Assembly (NCBI GenBank): GCA_014649555.1
Contig: BMTG01000010.1
Location: 248,001 to 312,000 of the forward strand
DNA length: 64,000 bases
Direction of reading: 5' to 3'
From: Streptomyces globisporus
Lineage (GTDB): Bacteria; Actinomycetota; Actinomycetes; Streptomycetales; Streptomycetaceae
The translations under genes were made by a program, and so were the position numbers. Under the pieces are notes generated by a model. The model was not told the origin of the DNA, searched no databases, and saw only the letters and a list, made by a program, of their open reading frames with translations. Positions 17,720 to 26,431 of this stretch are shown here, one piece after another; position 1 is the first letter of the stretch; every line of letters starts with the position of its first letter.

Positions 17720-18220
17720 TCAAGGCCGCCGCACCTCGAAGTGGAAGCACCCGTACTCCACCGCCCTGACGTGCGCCAGCGCCACCTCCGGGTCGGCGAA
17801 CGCCTCGTCCAGGGCCGCGTCGAACCCCTTAGCCTCCTCGGCCGGAATCTCCAGGAGCCGGCCGCCGACGATACGGCCGTGTGCGTCGTAGCGGCGGACC
17901 GTACGCAGGGCGCCGGGGCGCGAGAACGGGTAGCCCTCGCGCTCCGGGTCCGGGCCCGCGCACGCCTCGGCGTGGAGGAAGACCGGGCCCTGCTCGTCGT
18001 ACGCCCCCGGGCTCGCCCCGGTCACGGCGGCCCAGCGGCGCAGCGGGGCGTAGGAGACGAGGGCGATGCGCTCGCCCGGCTCGCTGCCGCGCAGGCAGCA
18101 GCGCAGGGGGTGACCGCCCTCGTCTGCGGTGAACGATCGGCAGGGGCGGCCCGCGTCGTCGGTGGTGCGGAGTTCGGTGAGGGCGGCGGGATCGATGGGG
18201 CGGGGCTCGTATCCGGTCAT
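17720..18220 (-). CDS. DUF1203 domain protein
   Basis: A 166-aa soluble protein of the DUF1203 family, whose function is not known. The conserved segments are C-R-S-F-T-A-D-E-G-G-H-P-L-R-C-C-L at residues 24-40, ERIALVSYAPL, G-P-V-F-L-H-A-E-A-C, and a closing strand YGCFHFEVRRP. ATG 18220 begins MTGYEPRPIDPAAL; the upstream frame is not family-like. It is divergent from the second pepN, with 125 bases between starts. The paired Cys-Cys and the HAE/C motif hint at a metal or redox site, but this is inference. Confidence 0.8.
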   Translation of the reverse strand: MTGYEPRPIDPAALTELRTTDDAGRPCRSFTADEGGHPLRCCLRGSEPGERIALVSYAPLRRWAAVTGASPGAYDEQGPVFLHAEACAGPDPEREGYPFSRPGALRTVRRYDAHGRIVGGRLLEIPAEEAKGFDAALDEAFADPEVALAHVRAVEYGCFHFEVRRP

Positions 18221-18345
18221 GGTTCGAGCCTGTCCCCCGGAGCCGTCCGCGTCCGGCGGAAAACGGACATCGCGCTGGGAGCACGGTACGTGGAAGGATG
18301 GCCGGAAACGCCGCATATCAAGTCGCACACCTAGGAGATGACCGC

Positions 18346-20922
18346 GTGCCTGGCACGAATCTGACCCGCGAAGAGGCACAGGAGCGGGCGCGCCTGCTGA
18401 CCGTGGACGCGTACGAGATCGATCTCGACCTCTCCGGAGCGCAGGAGGGCGGCACCTACCGGTCCGTGACCACCGTGCGCTTCGACTCCGCGGAGGCCGG
18501 TGCGGAGACCTTCATCGACCTGGTCGCCCCGGCCGTCCACGACGTGGTGCTGAACGGCAAGGACCTGGACGTGGCCGCCGTGTTCCGTGACTCACGGATC
18601 GCACTGCCGGAGCTGCGCGAGGGCGCCAACGAGCTGAAGGTCGTCGCCGACTGCTCGTACACCAACACCGGTGAGGGCCTGCACCGGTTCGTCGACCCGG
18701 TCGACGAGCAGGCCTACCTGTACACGCAGTTCGAGGTCCCGGACGCCCGCCGCGTCTTCGCCTCCTTCGAGCAGCCGGACCTGAAGGCGACCTTCCGGTT
18801 CACCGTGAAGGCCCCCTCCGGCTGGACGGTCATCTCGAACTCGCCGACTCCGGAGCCCAAGGACGACGTCTGGGCGTTCGAGCCGACACCGCGCATCTCC
18901 ACGTACATCACGGCCCTCATCGTCGGCCCGTACCACGCGGTGCACAGCACGTACGAGAAGGACGGCCAGACCGTCCCGCTCGGCATCTACTGCCGCCCCT
19001 CGCTGGCGGAGTACCTGGACGCGGACGACATCTTCGCCGTGACCCGGCAGGGCTTCGAGTGGTTCCAGGAGAAGTTCGACTACGCGTACCCGTTCGCCAA
19101 GTACGACCAGCTCTTCGTCCCGGAGTTCAACGCGGGCGCGATGGAGAACGCGGGCGCGGTGACCATCCGCGACCAGTACGTCTTCCGCTCCAAGGTGACG
19201 GACGCGGCGTACGAGGTGCGGGCCGAGACCATCCTGCACGAGCTGGCCCACATGTGGTTCGGCGACCTCGTGACGATGGAGTGGTGGAACGACCTCTGGC
19301 TGAACGAGTCGTTCGCCACCTACACCTCGATCGCCTGCCAGGCGGACGCGGCGGGCTCCAAGTGGCCGCACTCCTGGACGACGTTCGCCAACTCCATGAA
19401 GACCTGGGCGTACCGGCAGGACCAGCTGCCCTCCACGCACCCGATCATGGCGGACATCAGCGACCTGGACGACGTCCTCGTCAACTTCGACGGCATCACG
19501 TACGCGAAGGGCGCCTCGGTGCTCAAGCAGCTCGTGGCGTACGTCGGCAAGGACGCGTTCTTCCAGGGCGTGCAGGCGTACTTCAAGGCGCACGCCTTCG
19601 GCAACACCCGCCTCTCCGACCTGCTGGGCGCGCTGGAGAAGACCTCCGGCCGCGACCTGAAGACCTGGTCGAAGGCGTGGCTGGAGACGGCCGGGATCAA
19701 CATCCTGCGCCCGGAGATCGAGACCGACGAGAACGGCGCCGTCACCTCGTTCACCGTGCTCCAGGAGGCCCCGGCTCTGCCCGCCGGCGCCAAGGGCGAG
19801 CCGACGCTGCGCCCGCACCGGATCGCCATCGGCGCCTACGACCTCGACGCGGACGGCAAGCTCGTGCGCACCGACCGGATCGAGCTGGACGTCGACGGCG
19901 AGCGCACCGACGTGCCCGCCCTGGTGGGCAAGGCCCGTCCGGCGGTCGTCCTGCTCAACGACGACGACCTGTCGTACGCGAAGGTCCGTCTGGACGCCGA
20001 GTCGCTGCGGGTCGTCACCGAGCACCTGGGCGACTTCGCCGAGTCGCTGCCGCGCGCCCTGAGCTGGGCCTCGGCGTGGGACATGACGCGCGACGGCGAG
20101 CTGGCGACCCGCGACTACCTCTCCCTGGTGCTCTCCGGCATCGGCAAGGAGTCGGACATCGGCGTCGTCCAGTCGCTGCACCGCCAGGTGAAGCTGGCGC
20201 TCGACCTGTACGCGGCCCCGGAGACCCGTCAGGCCGCGCTCAACCAGTGGACGGAAGCGACGCTGGCGCACCTGCAGGCGGCGGAGCCGGGCAGCGACCA
20301 CCAGCTGGCGTGGGCCCGCGCCTTCGCGGCCACGGCCCGCAACCCGCAGCAGCTGGACCTGCTCCAGTCGCTGCTGGACGGCACCGAGTCGATCGAGGGC
20401 CTGGCCGTCGACACCGAGCTGCGGTGGGCGTTCGTGCAGCGGCTGGCGGCCGCCGGGCTGCTGGACGAAGAGGAGATCACCGCCGAGTACGAGCGGGACA
20501 AGACGGCGGCGGGCGAGCGCCACGCGGCCTCCGCGCGGGCGGCCCAGCCGTCCGAGGAGGCCAAGGCCCAGGCGTGGGCGGCGGTCGTGGACTCCGGCGA
20601 GCTGCCCAACTCGCTCCAGGAAGCGTTCATCAGTGGCTTCGTCCAGCCGGACCAGCGTGAGCTGCTGGCCCCGTACACGGAGAAGTACTTCGCCTCGGTG
20701 AAGGGCGTCTCGGACTCCCGCAGCCACGAGATGGCCCAGCAGATCATCGTGGGCCTCTACCCGGCCCTCCAGGTCTCGCAGGAGACGCTGGACTCCACCG
20801 ACGCCTGGCTGGCCTCGGCCGAGCCGAGCGCGGCCCTGCGCCGGCTGATGTCGGAGTCGCGGTCCGGTGTGGAGCGCGCTCTCAAGGCCCAGGCGGCGGA
20901 CGCGGCGGCGGCCACGGCCTGA
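18346..20922 (+). CDS. pepN: Aminopeptidase N (second copy)
   Basis: M1 zinc aminopeptidase of 858 aa, paralogous to the copy at 8253-10859 over the full length. GAMEN is at about 264-268, zinc ligands HELAH at 298-302 and Glu 321 in DLWLNESFATY, and the ERAP1-like helical C-terminal domain ends with ALKAQAADAAAATA. This copy has the more canonical active-site context (NESFAT, GAMENAGAVTI), so it may be the main housekeeping enzyme. GTG 18346 is chosen: AGGAG lies eight bases upstream and the first residues (PGTNLTREEAQERARLL) match copy 1. It is cytoplasmic, in a single-gene unit with a terminator. Confidence 0.94.
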   Translation: MPGTNLTREEAQERARLLTVDAYEIDLDLSGAQEGGTYRSVTTVRFDSAEAGAETFIDLVAPAVHDVVLNGKDLDVAAVFRDSRIALPELREGANELKVVADCSYTNTGEGLHRFVDPVDEQAYLYTQFEVPDARRVFASFEQPDLKATFRFTVKAPSGWTVISNSPTPEPKDDVWAFEPTPRISTYITALIVGPYHAVHSTYEKDGQTVPLGIYCRPSLAEYLDADDIFAVTRQGFEWFQEKFDYAYPFAKYDQLFVPEFNAGAMENAGAVTIRDQYVFRSKVTDAAYEVRAETILHELAHMWFGDLVTMEWWNDLWLNESFATYTSIACQADAAGSKWPHSWTTFANSMKTWAYRQDQLPSTHPIMADISDLDDVLVNFDGITYAKGASVLKQLVAYVGKDAFFQGVQAYFKAHAFGNTRLSDLLGALEKTSGRDLKTWSKAWLETAGINILRPEIETDENGAVTSFTVLQEAPALPAGAKGEPTLRPHRIAIGAYDLDADGKLVRTDRIELDVDGERTDVPALVGKARPAVVLLNDDDLSYAKVRLDAESLRVVTEHLGDFAESLPRALSWASAWDMTRDGELATRDYLSLVLSGIGKESDIGVVQSLHRQVKLALDLYAAPETRQAALNQWTEATLAHLQAAEPGSDHQLAWARAFAATARNPQQLDLLQSLLDGTESIEGLAVDTELRWAFVQRLAAAGLLDEEEITAEYERDKTAAGERHAASARAAQPSEEAKAQAWAAVVDSGELPNSLQEAFISGFVQPDQRELLAPYTEKYFASVKGVSDSRSHEMAQQIIVGLYPALQVSQETLDSTDAWLASAEPSAALRRLMSESRSGVERALKAQAADAAAATA

Positions 20923-20931
20923 CCCGCACCC

Positions 20932-20977
20932 CCGGAGGGGCGTTCTCTTCGCTGCGGCGGAGGGGGCGCCCCTTCGG
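20932..20977. terminator. Hairpin terminator after pepN copy 2
   Basis: Arms CCGGAGGGGCG (20932-20942) and CGCCCCTTCGG (20967-20977) pair with one G-T wobble. It starts 10 bases after the stop codon; the loop is 24 bases. Confidence 0.7.
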
Positions 20978-21000
20978 CGTACGCCCGCGCGCGGGTGGGT

Positions 21001-21060
21001 CTCCCGTGGCCTACGGTCCGAAGGGTCGTCGCATGATGCTTCGGTCGCAGGCCACGGGAG
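21001..21060 (+). promoter_or_regulatory. Long hairpin that buries a ribosome binding site
   Basis: CTCCCGTGGCCT (21001-21012) pairs perfectly with AGGCCACGGGAG (21049-21060). An inner stem CCGAAG/CTTCGG (21018-21023, 21039-21044) stacks inside it with a 15-base loop. The 3' arm contains GGGAG of the Shine-Dalgarno of the gene starting at 21068. A transcript that includes the whole element would hide its own ribosome binding site. If transcription starts inside it, the same DNA is a 12-bp inverted operator instead. Confidence 0.6.
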
Positions 21061-21067
21061 GGTTCGG

Positions 21068-21613
21068 ATGCCCGGCTTCGCCGCCGCCGTGCCGGTCGCG
21101 CTGGCCCTGTGCGCGGGGCTGATGACGGGCCCCTCCCCCGCGCCCGCCGCCGCTTCCCCCGCCGCCGACTGCCGGGCCGGTCCGGCGGGCTGCTACGACC
21201 TCTACACGTACGGCTACACCCTGGGGCTGCACCCGTTCACCGAGCCGGACGCCGTACGGCGGCAGCTGACCGACCACTTCTGGCTGTTCCCGGTCAGCGG
21301 TGGCTGTGCGGGGCGGATCCGGGCCGGGGCGCGCTGCGAACTGCTGGGCGGCAATCCGGTCGAGGTCGAGTACATCGGGGACGACTTCTTCCAGATCAAC
21401 ACGCTGCCGGGGCACCAGTTGGGCCGGGGCATGCACATCCGCTTCGCGTTCTCGCGGACCCTCGGCTTCCACACGATGACGGTCCGGGCCTGGCAGGACC
21501 GGCCCACCGAGTGCACGGGCGAGGTCTTCTGCAACGGGGTGAACCGGGCGTTCGCCCGGGTGACCTGGCGGGTGCTGGCCAAGACGCTGTACGTCACGGC
21601 GTACGCGGCCTGA
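21068..21613 (+). CDS. Small secreted protein of unknown function
   Basis: A 181-aa protein. Residues 1-35 form a signal peptide with a hydrophobic core (VPVALALCAGLMTG) and AAASPAA near the likely cleavage site. The mature part, about 145 residues, begins DCRAGPAGCYDLYTYGYTLG and has further cysteines in GGCAGRI, ARCELLG, TECTGEVFCNGVNRAF: an even set that may form disulfides. It is rich in aromatic residues and beta-strand patterns. I do not recognise the family. ATG 21068 has GGGAGG nearby, contained in the hairpin at 21001-21060. The gene stands alone between terminators. Confidence 0.7.
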   Translation: MPGFAAAVPVALALCAGLMTGPSPAPAAASPAADCRAGPAGCYDLYTYGYTLGLHPFTEPDAVRRQLTDHFWLFPVSGGCAGRIRAGARCELLGGNPVEVEYIGDDFFQINTLPGHQLGRGMHIRFAFSRTLGFHTMTVRAWQDRPTECTGEVFCNGVNRAFARVTWRVLAKTLYVTAYAA

Positions 21614-21622
21614 GCCGCCGGG

Positions 21623-21652
21623 CCGCCGGGTGTGCTGGAAACCGCCCGGCGG
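21623..21652. terminator. Hairpin between convergent secreted-protein and allantoicase genes
   Basis: CCGCCGGG (21623-21630) pairs with CCCGGCGG (21645-21652) around a 14-base loop. The region is GC-rich and repetitive, so alternative pairings exist. Confidence 0.5.
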
Positions 21653-21714
21653 GCGGGCGCTGATGCGCAACCGTCCGCCGGGCGGAGACTGGGGGCCGGG
21701 GAGGCCTTACGGGG

Positions 21715-22869
21715 TTACGCGCCGGACTCCTCGTAGCGGCGGGTCAGCTCGGCCGCGCCGGACTCCGTGAGGGTGCCGTGGAGCCGCATCCGGGCCACCC
21801 CGCCGTCGGGGAAGGCGTCGAGGCGGACGTGGGTGACGACGGCCTGGGCGCGCAGCACGAAGCGGTGCAGGGTGTCGGGCTGGAGGCGGGTGCGCGGGAG
21901 GATCTCGAACCACTCGCCGGTGTCGCCGTTGCGGCCCTGGAGGGCGATCCAGCCGGCGGAGTTGCCCTTGAGGTAGGCGGTGTCGATCTCGATCGCGCGG
22001 ACCGCGCCCTGGGCGGGCAGGCGGAAGCGCACCCAGTCGTTGGTGTCGCGGACCCGGCGGCGGCGGTTCTCCCAGCCGTCGTCCATCTTGCGGGAGGTGC
22101 CCGGCAGGATGATCTGGGTGGGCGAGGAGTAGAAGCGGTCGGAGGCGTCCTCGTAGGTACCGCCGTTGAGCACCGAGATCAGGTCGACCGTGCCGAGCGC
22201 GGCGAGCCAGGCCGGGTCCGGGACGACCTCGCCGTGCACGCGGAGGCGGGCGATGCCGCCGTCGGGGTGCTGGCAGAGGCGGATGTGGGTGTAGCGGCGG
22301 CCGCTCGTGATCTCGAAGGCGTTGGCCGCGTGGCCGCGTACGGGGGTGGGCGGAAGGATCTCCTCCCACTTCACGTCGTCGGCGAGCAGCTGCTCGGGGC
22401 CCGGGGCGCCCTCGACGGAGGTGGCCTGCACGGATACGCGCTGCGGGTAGTTGCCGCGGAAGTGGGCGGTGTCCACGACCAGGCCGCGGATGATGCCGGG
22501 CGCGCCGAGGCGAACGATCGCCCAGTCGTGGTCCTCGGGGGCCGGGAAGGGGTGGTCGGCGTCGGCGCCGCGGCGGCGGCGGGTCTCCCAGCCGTCCATG
22601 ATCTTGCCCTTGTGCCCGAAGTGCTCGGGGTCGAAGACGGCGCGCTCGCGGATCAGGAGGTTCTCGCGCTCGGCGAAGAACTCGTCGTTGGCGGCGATCA
22701 CGCCCGCGCCGAGGCGGCGGTCGGCGAGGTCGACCAGCTCGGTGAAGGGGAGGTCGCCGGCCTCGCGGTAGTCGGCGTACGGGTCGCCGCCGCCGTAGGG
22801 CGCGGCGTCATTGGCGTGGGGGTCGGTGTCGGAGTTCGGGAATGTGGTCTCGCTCGCGTCGAAGGTCAT
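21715..22869 (-). CDS. alc: Allantoicase
   Basis: Hydrolyses allantoate to ureidoglycolate and urea in purine catabolism. The 384-aa protein contains the two repeated jelly-roll domains of the family: GKIMDGWETRRRR with DWAIVRLGAPGIIRGLVVDT and HFRGNYP in the first, then SRKMDDGWENRRRR with DWVRFRLPAQGAVRAIEIDT and YLKGNSAGW in the second. ATG 22869. A LysR regulator gene lies 65 bases upstream on the same strand and may be co-transcribed or may read through. Allantoinase and ureidoglycolate enzymes are not in the window, so the pathway is split. The purine permease at 4964 is too distant to be an operon partner. Confidence 0.95.
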   Translation of the reverse strand: MTFDASETTFPNSDTDPHANDAAPYGGGDPYADYREAGDLPFTELVDLADRRLGAGVIAANDEFFAERENLLIRERAVFDPEHFGHKGKIMDGWETRRRRGADADHPFPAPEDHDWAIVRLGAPGIIRGLVVDTAHFRGNYPQRVSVQATSVEGAPGPEQLLADDVKWEEILPPTPVRGHAANAFEITSGRRYTHIRLCQHPDGGIARLRVHGEVVPDPAWLAALGTVDLISVLNGGTYEDASDRFYSSPTQIILPGTSRKMDDGWENRRRRVRDTNDWVRFRLPAQGAVRAIEIDTAYLKGNSAGWIALQGRNGDTGEWFEILPRTRLQPDTLHRFVLRAQAVVTHVRLDAFPDGGVARMRLHGTLTESGAAELTRRYEESGA

Positions 22870-22934
22870 GTCTCTTACCTTGACGCCACCGGACCCATCA
22901 GGTCCATCGAAACTTTTCGCAGATATCGTTCAGT

Positions 22935-23846
22935 TCAGCTGAAAGATTGCGCGGTCTCGGTGAGCGCCGCGAGCACCCGCGCCACCGCCGGTCCGCTCTC
23001 CGCCCCGTGCCGGGCCGCCGCCACCACATGCCGGCGCGGCCGGTCCGCCTCCAGCACCCGCATCACCACGCCCTCGCGGCGCTGCTCCCGGGAGGCCATC
23101 CGGGGGACCAGCGCGACGCCCATGCCCGCCTCGACCAGGGCGAGGATCGCGGTCCAGCCGGCGGCGCTGTGGGCCTGCTCGGGGACGAAGCCCGCCGCCT
23201 CGCAGGCGGCGGTGGTGATCTCGGACCAGGGCCCGGAGCCGCCGAAGATCCAGCGGTCGGCGGCCAGGTCCGCGAGACGCAGTCCGGGGGCGTCGGCCAG
23301 CGGATGGCCGACGGGGAGCGCCACGTCGAGCGGGTCAACGAGCAGCGGGAAGAGGCTGAAGCGGGGGTCGCGGGCGGTCGGCGCGTGGGCGGCCAGCGAG
23401 AGGGCCAGGTCCACCTCGCCCGCGGTGAGCAGTTCGTACGCCTGGGCGGCCTCGGCCTCCCGGACGCGTACGTCGGGTCCCGGGCGGTCCTCGGCGCGCA
23501 GCAGCCGGACGGCGGGGACGACGAGGGCGGGCACGGCGGTGGAGAACGCGGCGACCCTGACCTCTCCGGCCTCGCCGTGCAGATAGCCGGTCAGTTCGGC
23601 CTCCGCCCGCTCCAGCTGGGCGAAGACCGCCTCGGCGTGGCGCAGGACGAGATGGGCGGCGTCAGTGAGGCGGACCCGGCGGCCCTGGGCCTCCAGGAGG
23701 TCCACGCCGAGCTGCCTGGCCAGATTGGTGAGCTGCTGGGAGACCGCGGAGGGGGTCATCAGGAGCGCCTCGGCGGTCGCCGTGACCGTGCCCCGGTCGC
23801 GCAGGGTGCGCAGGATGCGGAGCTTCTTGACGTCCCACTCGGTCAT
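22935..23846 (-). CDS. LysR family transcriptional regulator
   Basis: A 303-aa regulator. The winged HTH at residues 6-65 reads LRILRTLRDRGTVTATAEALLMTPSAVSQQLTNLARQLG, then LLEAQGRRVRLTDAA, followed by a linker helix and a periplasmic-binding-like effector domain (EVRVAAFSTAVPALVVPA; LALSLAAHAP; VDPLDVALPVGHPLA; GMGVALVPRM). It lies directly upstream of allantoicase in the same direction, unlike the divergent layout common for LysR genes, so its target is unclear. Allantoicase control is a guess from position. Confidence 0.9.
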   Translation of the reverse strand: MTEWDVKKLRILRTLRDRGTVTATAEALLMTPSAVSQQLTNLARQLGVDLLEAQGRRVRLTDAAHLVLRHAEAVFAQLERAEAELTGYLHGEAGEVRVAAFSTAVPALVVPAVRLLRAEDRPGPDVRVREAEAAQAYELLTAGEVDLALSLAAHAPTARDPRFSLFPLLVDPLDVALPVGHPLADAPGLRLADLAADRWIFGGSGPWSEITTAACEAAGFVPEQAHSAAGWTAILALVEAGMGVALVPRMASREQRREGVVMRVLEADRPRRHVVAAARHGAESGPAVARVLAALTETAQSFS

Positions 23847-23972
23847 GGGGGCAACCTACCGGCCCGGCGCGCTCCGCGGCGGGCCCGTCCGGGGCCGGAC
23901 GCACGGATGCGCCGCGCGGTAGCTCCTACCGGCGGCGCACCCTTCACGCGTGGCGTACGCGTGCGGGTCGGA

Positions 23973-24203
23973 TCAGAACTGCTTCTTGGACTTGTCCAGG
24001 ACCATCACCAGGGCCGTGATCACCACGAACAGGGCGATGGGCGCGACCACGTAGAGACCGATGGTCTCGATCGCGCTCATGCGCGGAGCCGGGTCGTCAC
24101 CGTCGTCGGGCGTGAGCGCGAGCGCCGGGGCCGACATGAGCAGCATCATCAGCGTCGTCCCGGCCGCAACGACGCCGGCGCGCATAGCGTTCTTCTTGTC
24201 CAC
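23973..24203 (-). CDS. Small membrane protein, uncharacterised
   Basis: About 70 to 76 aa. An N-terminal signal-like segment (VVAAGTTLMMLLMSAPALA) is followed by an acidic patch (PDDGDDPAP) and one membrane span (IETIGLYVVAPIALFVVITALVMV) with a basic tail DKSKKQF inside. GTG 24203 gives a lysine-rich n-region (DKKNA); ATG 24185 is the alternative. Neither has a strong Shine-Dalgarno. It precedes the LysR gene on the same strand by 126 bases and follows malQ by 20 bases, so it may be read from the malQ transcript. Function unknown. Confidence 0.6.
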   Translation of the reverse strand: MDKKNAMRAGVVAAGTTLMMLLMSAPALALTPDDGDDPAPRMSAIETIGLYVVAPIALFVVITALVMVLDKSKKQF

Positions 24204-24223
24204 GGTGCAAACGTAGCGAACGC

Positions 24224-26431
24224 CTAAGGACGGCGCTCGCCCGGGGGTGCCGTACGAGGCTTTCGGGGCCTGAGGACCTCCATCAGCGCGTGCAGCCGGG
24301 GCGAGGCGGTGATCTCCTCCAGGGTGACCGGATGGCCCTCGGCGTCGGCGATCGGGAGCCGCCAGTTGGGGTACTGGTCCCAGGTGCCCGGAAGATTCTG
24401 CGGGCGGCGGTCGCCCACGGTGTCGGGGAGCCAGACGCCGGTCATCCGGGCGGGGGTGCGCCGCAGGAAGCGGTGGACGGCCCGGACGGCGGCCTCCTCG
24501 TCGCCGTCGCCCTCGGGGAGCATCCGCAGCCGGGCGAGGAGGGCGAGCCACTCGGCGGTGTCGGTGAGGTCGGCGGTCAGCTCCTCCTCCAGGGAGCGCG
24601 TGAGCAGGCCGAGGCGGTGGCGCAGCGTCACATGGTCGCCGGTCAGCCGGGCGGCGGTGGAGGGCAGATCGTGGGTGGTGGCGGTGGCCAGGCAGTCCCG
24701 GCGCCACTTCTCCGGGGCGAGCGGCCGGCCGTCGCCCTCCCAGTCACGCTCGAACCAGAGCACCGAGGTGCCGAGCACCCCGCGCCGGGCGAGCGCCTCG
24801 CGGACCCCGGGGGCGACGGTGCCGAGGTCCTCGCCGACGACGGAGGTCCCGGCCCGGTGGGCCTCCAGGACGAGGACGGCGAGCATGGCCTCGGCGTCGT
24901 ACGCGACGTACGTGCCGTCGGTGGGCGGGCGGCCCTCGGGGACCCACCAGAGCCGGAAGAGGCCCATGACGTGGTCGATGCGCAGGGCCCCGGCGTGGGC
25001 CAGCAGGCCGCGCAGCAGGCCCCGGTAGGCGGCGTAACCGGTGGCGGCGAGGACATCGGGGCGCCAGGGCGGCAGACCCCAGTCCTGGCCGCGCGCGTTG
25101 AACGCGTCGGGCGGTGCGCCGACGGACATGCCGTGGGCGAAGGCCTCCTGCTGGGACCAGGTGTCGGCGCCGGCCGGATGCACGCCGACGGCGAGGTCGT
25201 GGACGATGCCGACGGCCATCCCGGCGTCCTCGGCGGACCGCTGGGCGGCGGCGAGCTGCGTGGCGGTCAGCCAGGCGAGGCGGCAGTGGAAGTCGACCCG
25301 GTCGAGCAGTTCGGAGCGGGCCCGGGCGGTCCCCGGCGAGCGGGGGTCACGCAGGGCCTCGGGCCAGGTGTGCCAGTCGGGGCCGTGCACCTCGGCGAGC
25401 GCGCACCACAGGCCGTGGTCCTCCAGCGCCTGCCCCTGCTCGGCGAGGAAGTCGCAGTAGTCGGCGCGGCGGCCGGGGGTGAGGGGCACCTGGGCGACCA
25501 GCTCCAGGGCCTGGCGCTTCAGCTCCCAGACGGCGTCCCGGTCGATGAGGGCGCCCTTGTTCAGCACGGCCTCGCTGAGGGCGGCGGCGTCCTGCCGGAG
25601 GTCGTCCAGGGTGGCCCGGTCGCGGACGTGCCCGTATTCGGGAATCGACTCGACGTGCAGGTGGACCGGGTCGGGGAAGCGGCGCGAGGAGGGGCGGTAC
25701 GGAGAGGGGTCGGTGGGCTTCCCGGGAACGGCCGCGTGCAACGGGTTGACCTGCACGAACCCGGAACCGACGCTGCGCCCGGCCCAGACGGCGAGGTCGG
25801 CCAGGTCTCCGAGGTCGCCCATGCCCCAGGAGCGGGCGGAGAGCAGGGAGTAGAGCTGCACCAGGAAGCCGTGGGTGCCCTCGGGCGGCTGCGGCACGCG
25901 GAGCGGGGCGGCGACGAGGGTGGCGGTGGCCCGGCGGTTGTCCGGCGTACGGACGTGGACGCGGTGGACACCGTGGGGCGGCGGGATCCACCAGGCGGGG
26001 GCCTCACCCGGAGCGGGAGGGGCCTCCGGAGCCGGAACGGCCTCCGGAGCGGCCTCACCCGGAGACGCCACCGGCGCGGCCGGGGCCGCCGCCCGGGCCC
26101 GCATGCTCAGCGGGGCGGGCGGGCGGCCGGCGGGGTGTCCCGGGAGATCGGACGGCTCCGGCTCGACCGTGACGGTCGAGCCGGGGGGCAGCCCGGCCAG
26201 AGCGGGCGGCAGGGGCTCGCCGGCCCAGACCACCACGGTCGGCGGCAGCAGGCGCGAGCGGGACTCCGCGGCGGCGAGGCACTTCCGTACGTCCGCCGGA
26301 GTGCCGGCGTCGACGCCCAGCGCGGCGAGCACGGCGATGACCGTGTCGTCGGGGACGGACACCGTGACATCCGGCGACGGGGAGTAGGAGGTGGCGACAC
26401 CGTGCAGTGCGGCGAGCCGGGACAAGCCCAT
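24224..26431 (-). CDS. malQ: 4-alpha-glucanotransferase
   Basis: GH77 amylomaltase that moves alpha-1,4-glucan segments between maltodextrins. The 735 aa include the extra N-terminal domain of about 170 residues typical of actinobacterial MalQ, then an Ala/Pro/Glu linker. The catalytic core has the nucleophile Asp about 486 (LRIDHVMGLF), acid/base Glu about 534 (VVGEDLGTV) and transition-state Asp about 588 (THDLPS); the spacing fits GH77. ATG 26431 follows directly on the TGA of the upstream repeat-protein gene (TGAATG), with AGGAG five bases before it, so translation is coupled. Confidence 0.95.
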   Translation of the reverse strand: MGLSRLAALHGVATSYSPSPDVTVSVPDDTVIAVLAALGVDAGTPADVRKCLAAAESRSRLLPPTVVVWAGEPLPPALAGLPPGSTVTVEPEPSDLPGHPAGRPPAPLSMRARAAAPAAPVASPGEAAPEAVPAPEAPPAPGEAPAWWIPPPHGVHRVHVRTPDNRRATATLVAAPLRVPQPPEGTHGFLVQLYSLLSARSWGMGDLGDLADLAVWAGRSVGSGFVQVNPLHAAVPGKPTDPSPYRPSSRRFPDPVHLHVESIPEYGHVRDRATLDDLRQDAAALSEAVLNKGALIDRDAVWELKRQALELVAQVPLTPGRRADYCDFLAEQGQALEDHGLWCALAEVHGPDWHTWPEALRDPRSPGTARARSELLDRVDFHCRLAWLTATQLAAAQRSAEDAGMAVGIVHDLAVGVHPAGADTWSQQEAFAHGMSVGAPPDAFNARGQDWGLPPWRPDVLAATGYAAYRGLLRGLLAHAGALRIDHVMGLFRLWWVPEGRPPTDGTYVAYDAEAMLAVLVLEAHRAGTSVVGEDLGTVAPGVREALARRGVLGTSVLWFERDWEGDGRPLAPEKWRRDCLATATTHDLPSTAARLTGDHVTLRHRLGLLTRSLEEELTADLTDTAEWLALLARLRMLPEGDGDEEAAVRAVHRFLRRTPARMTGVWLPDTVGDRRPQNLPGTWDQYPNWRLPIADAEGHPVTLEEITASPRLHALMEVLRPRKPRTAPPGERRP

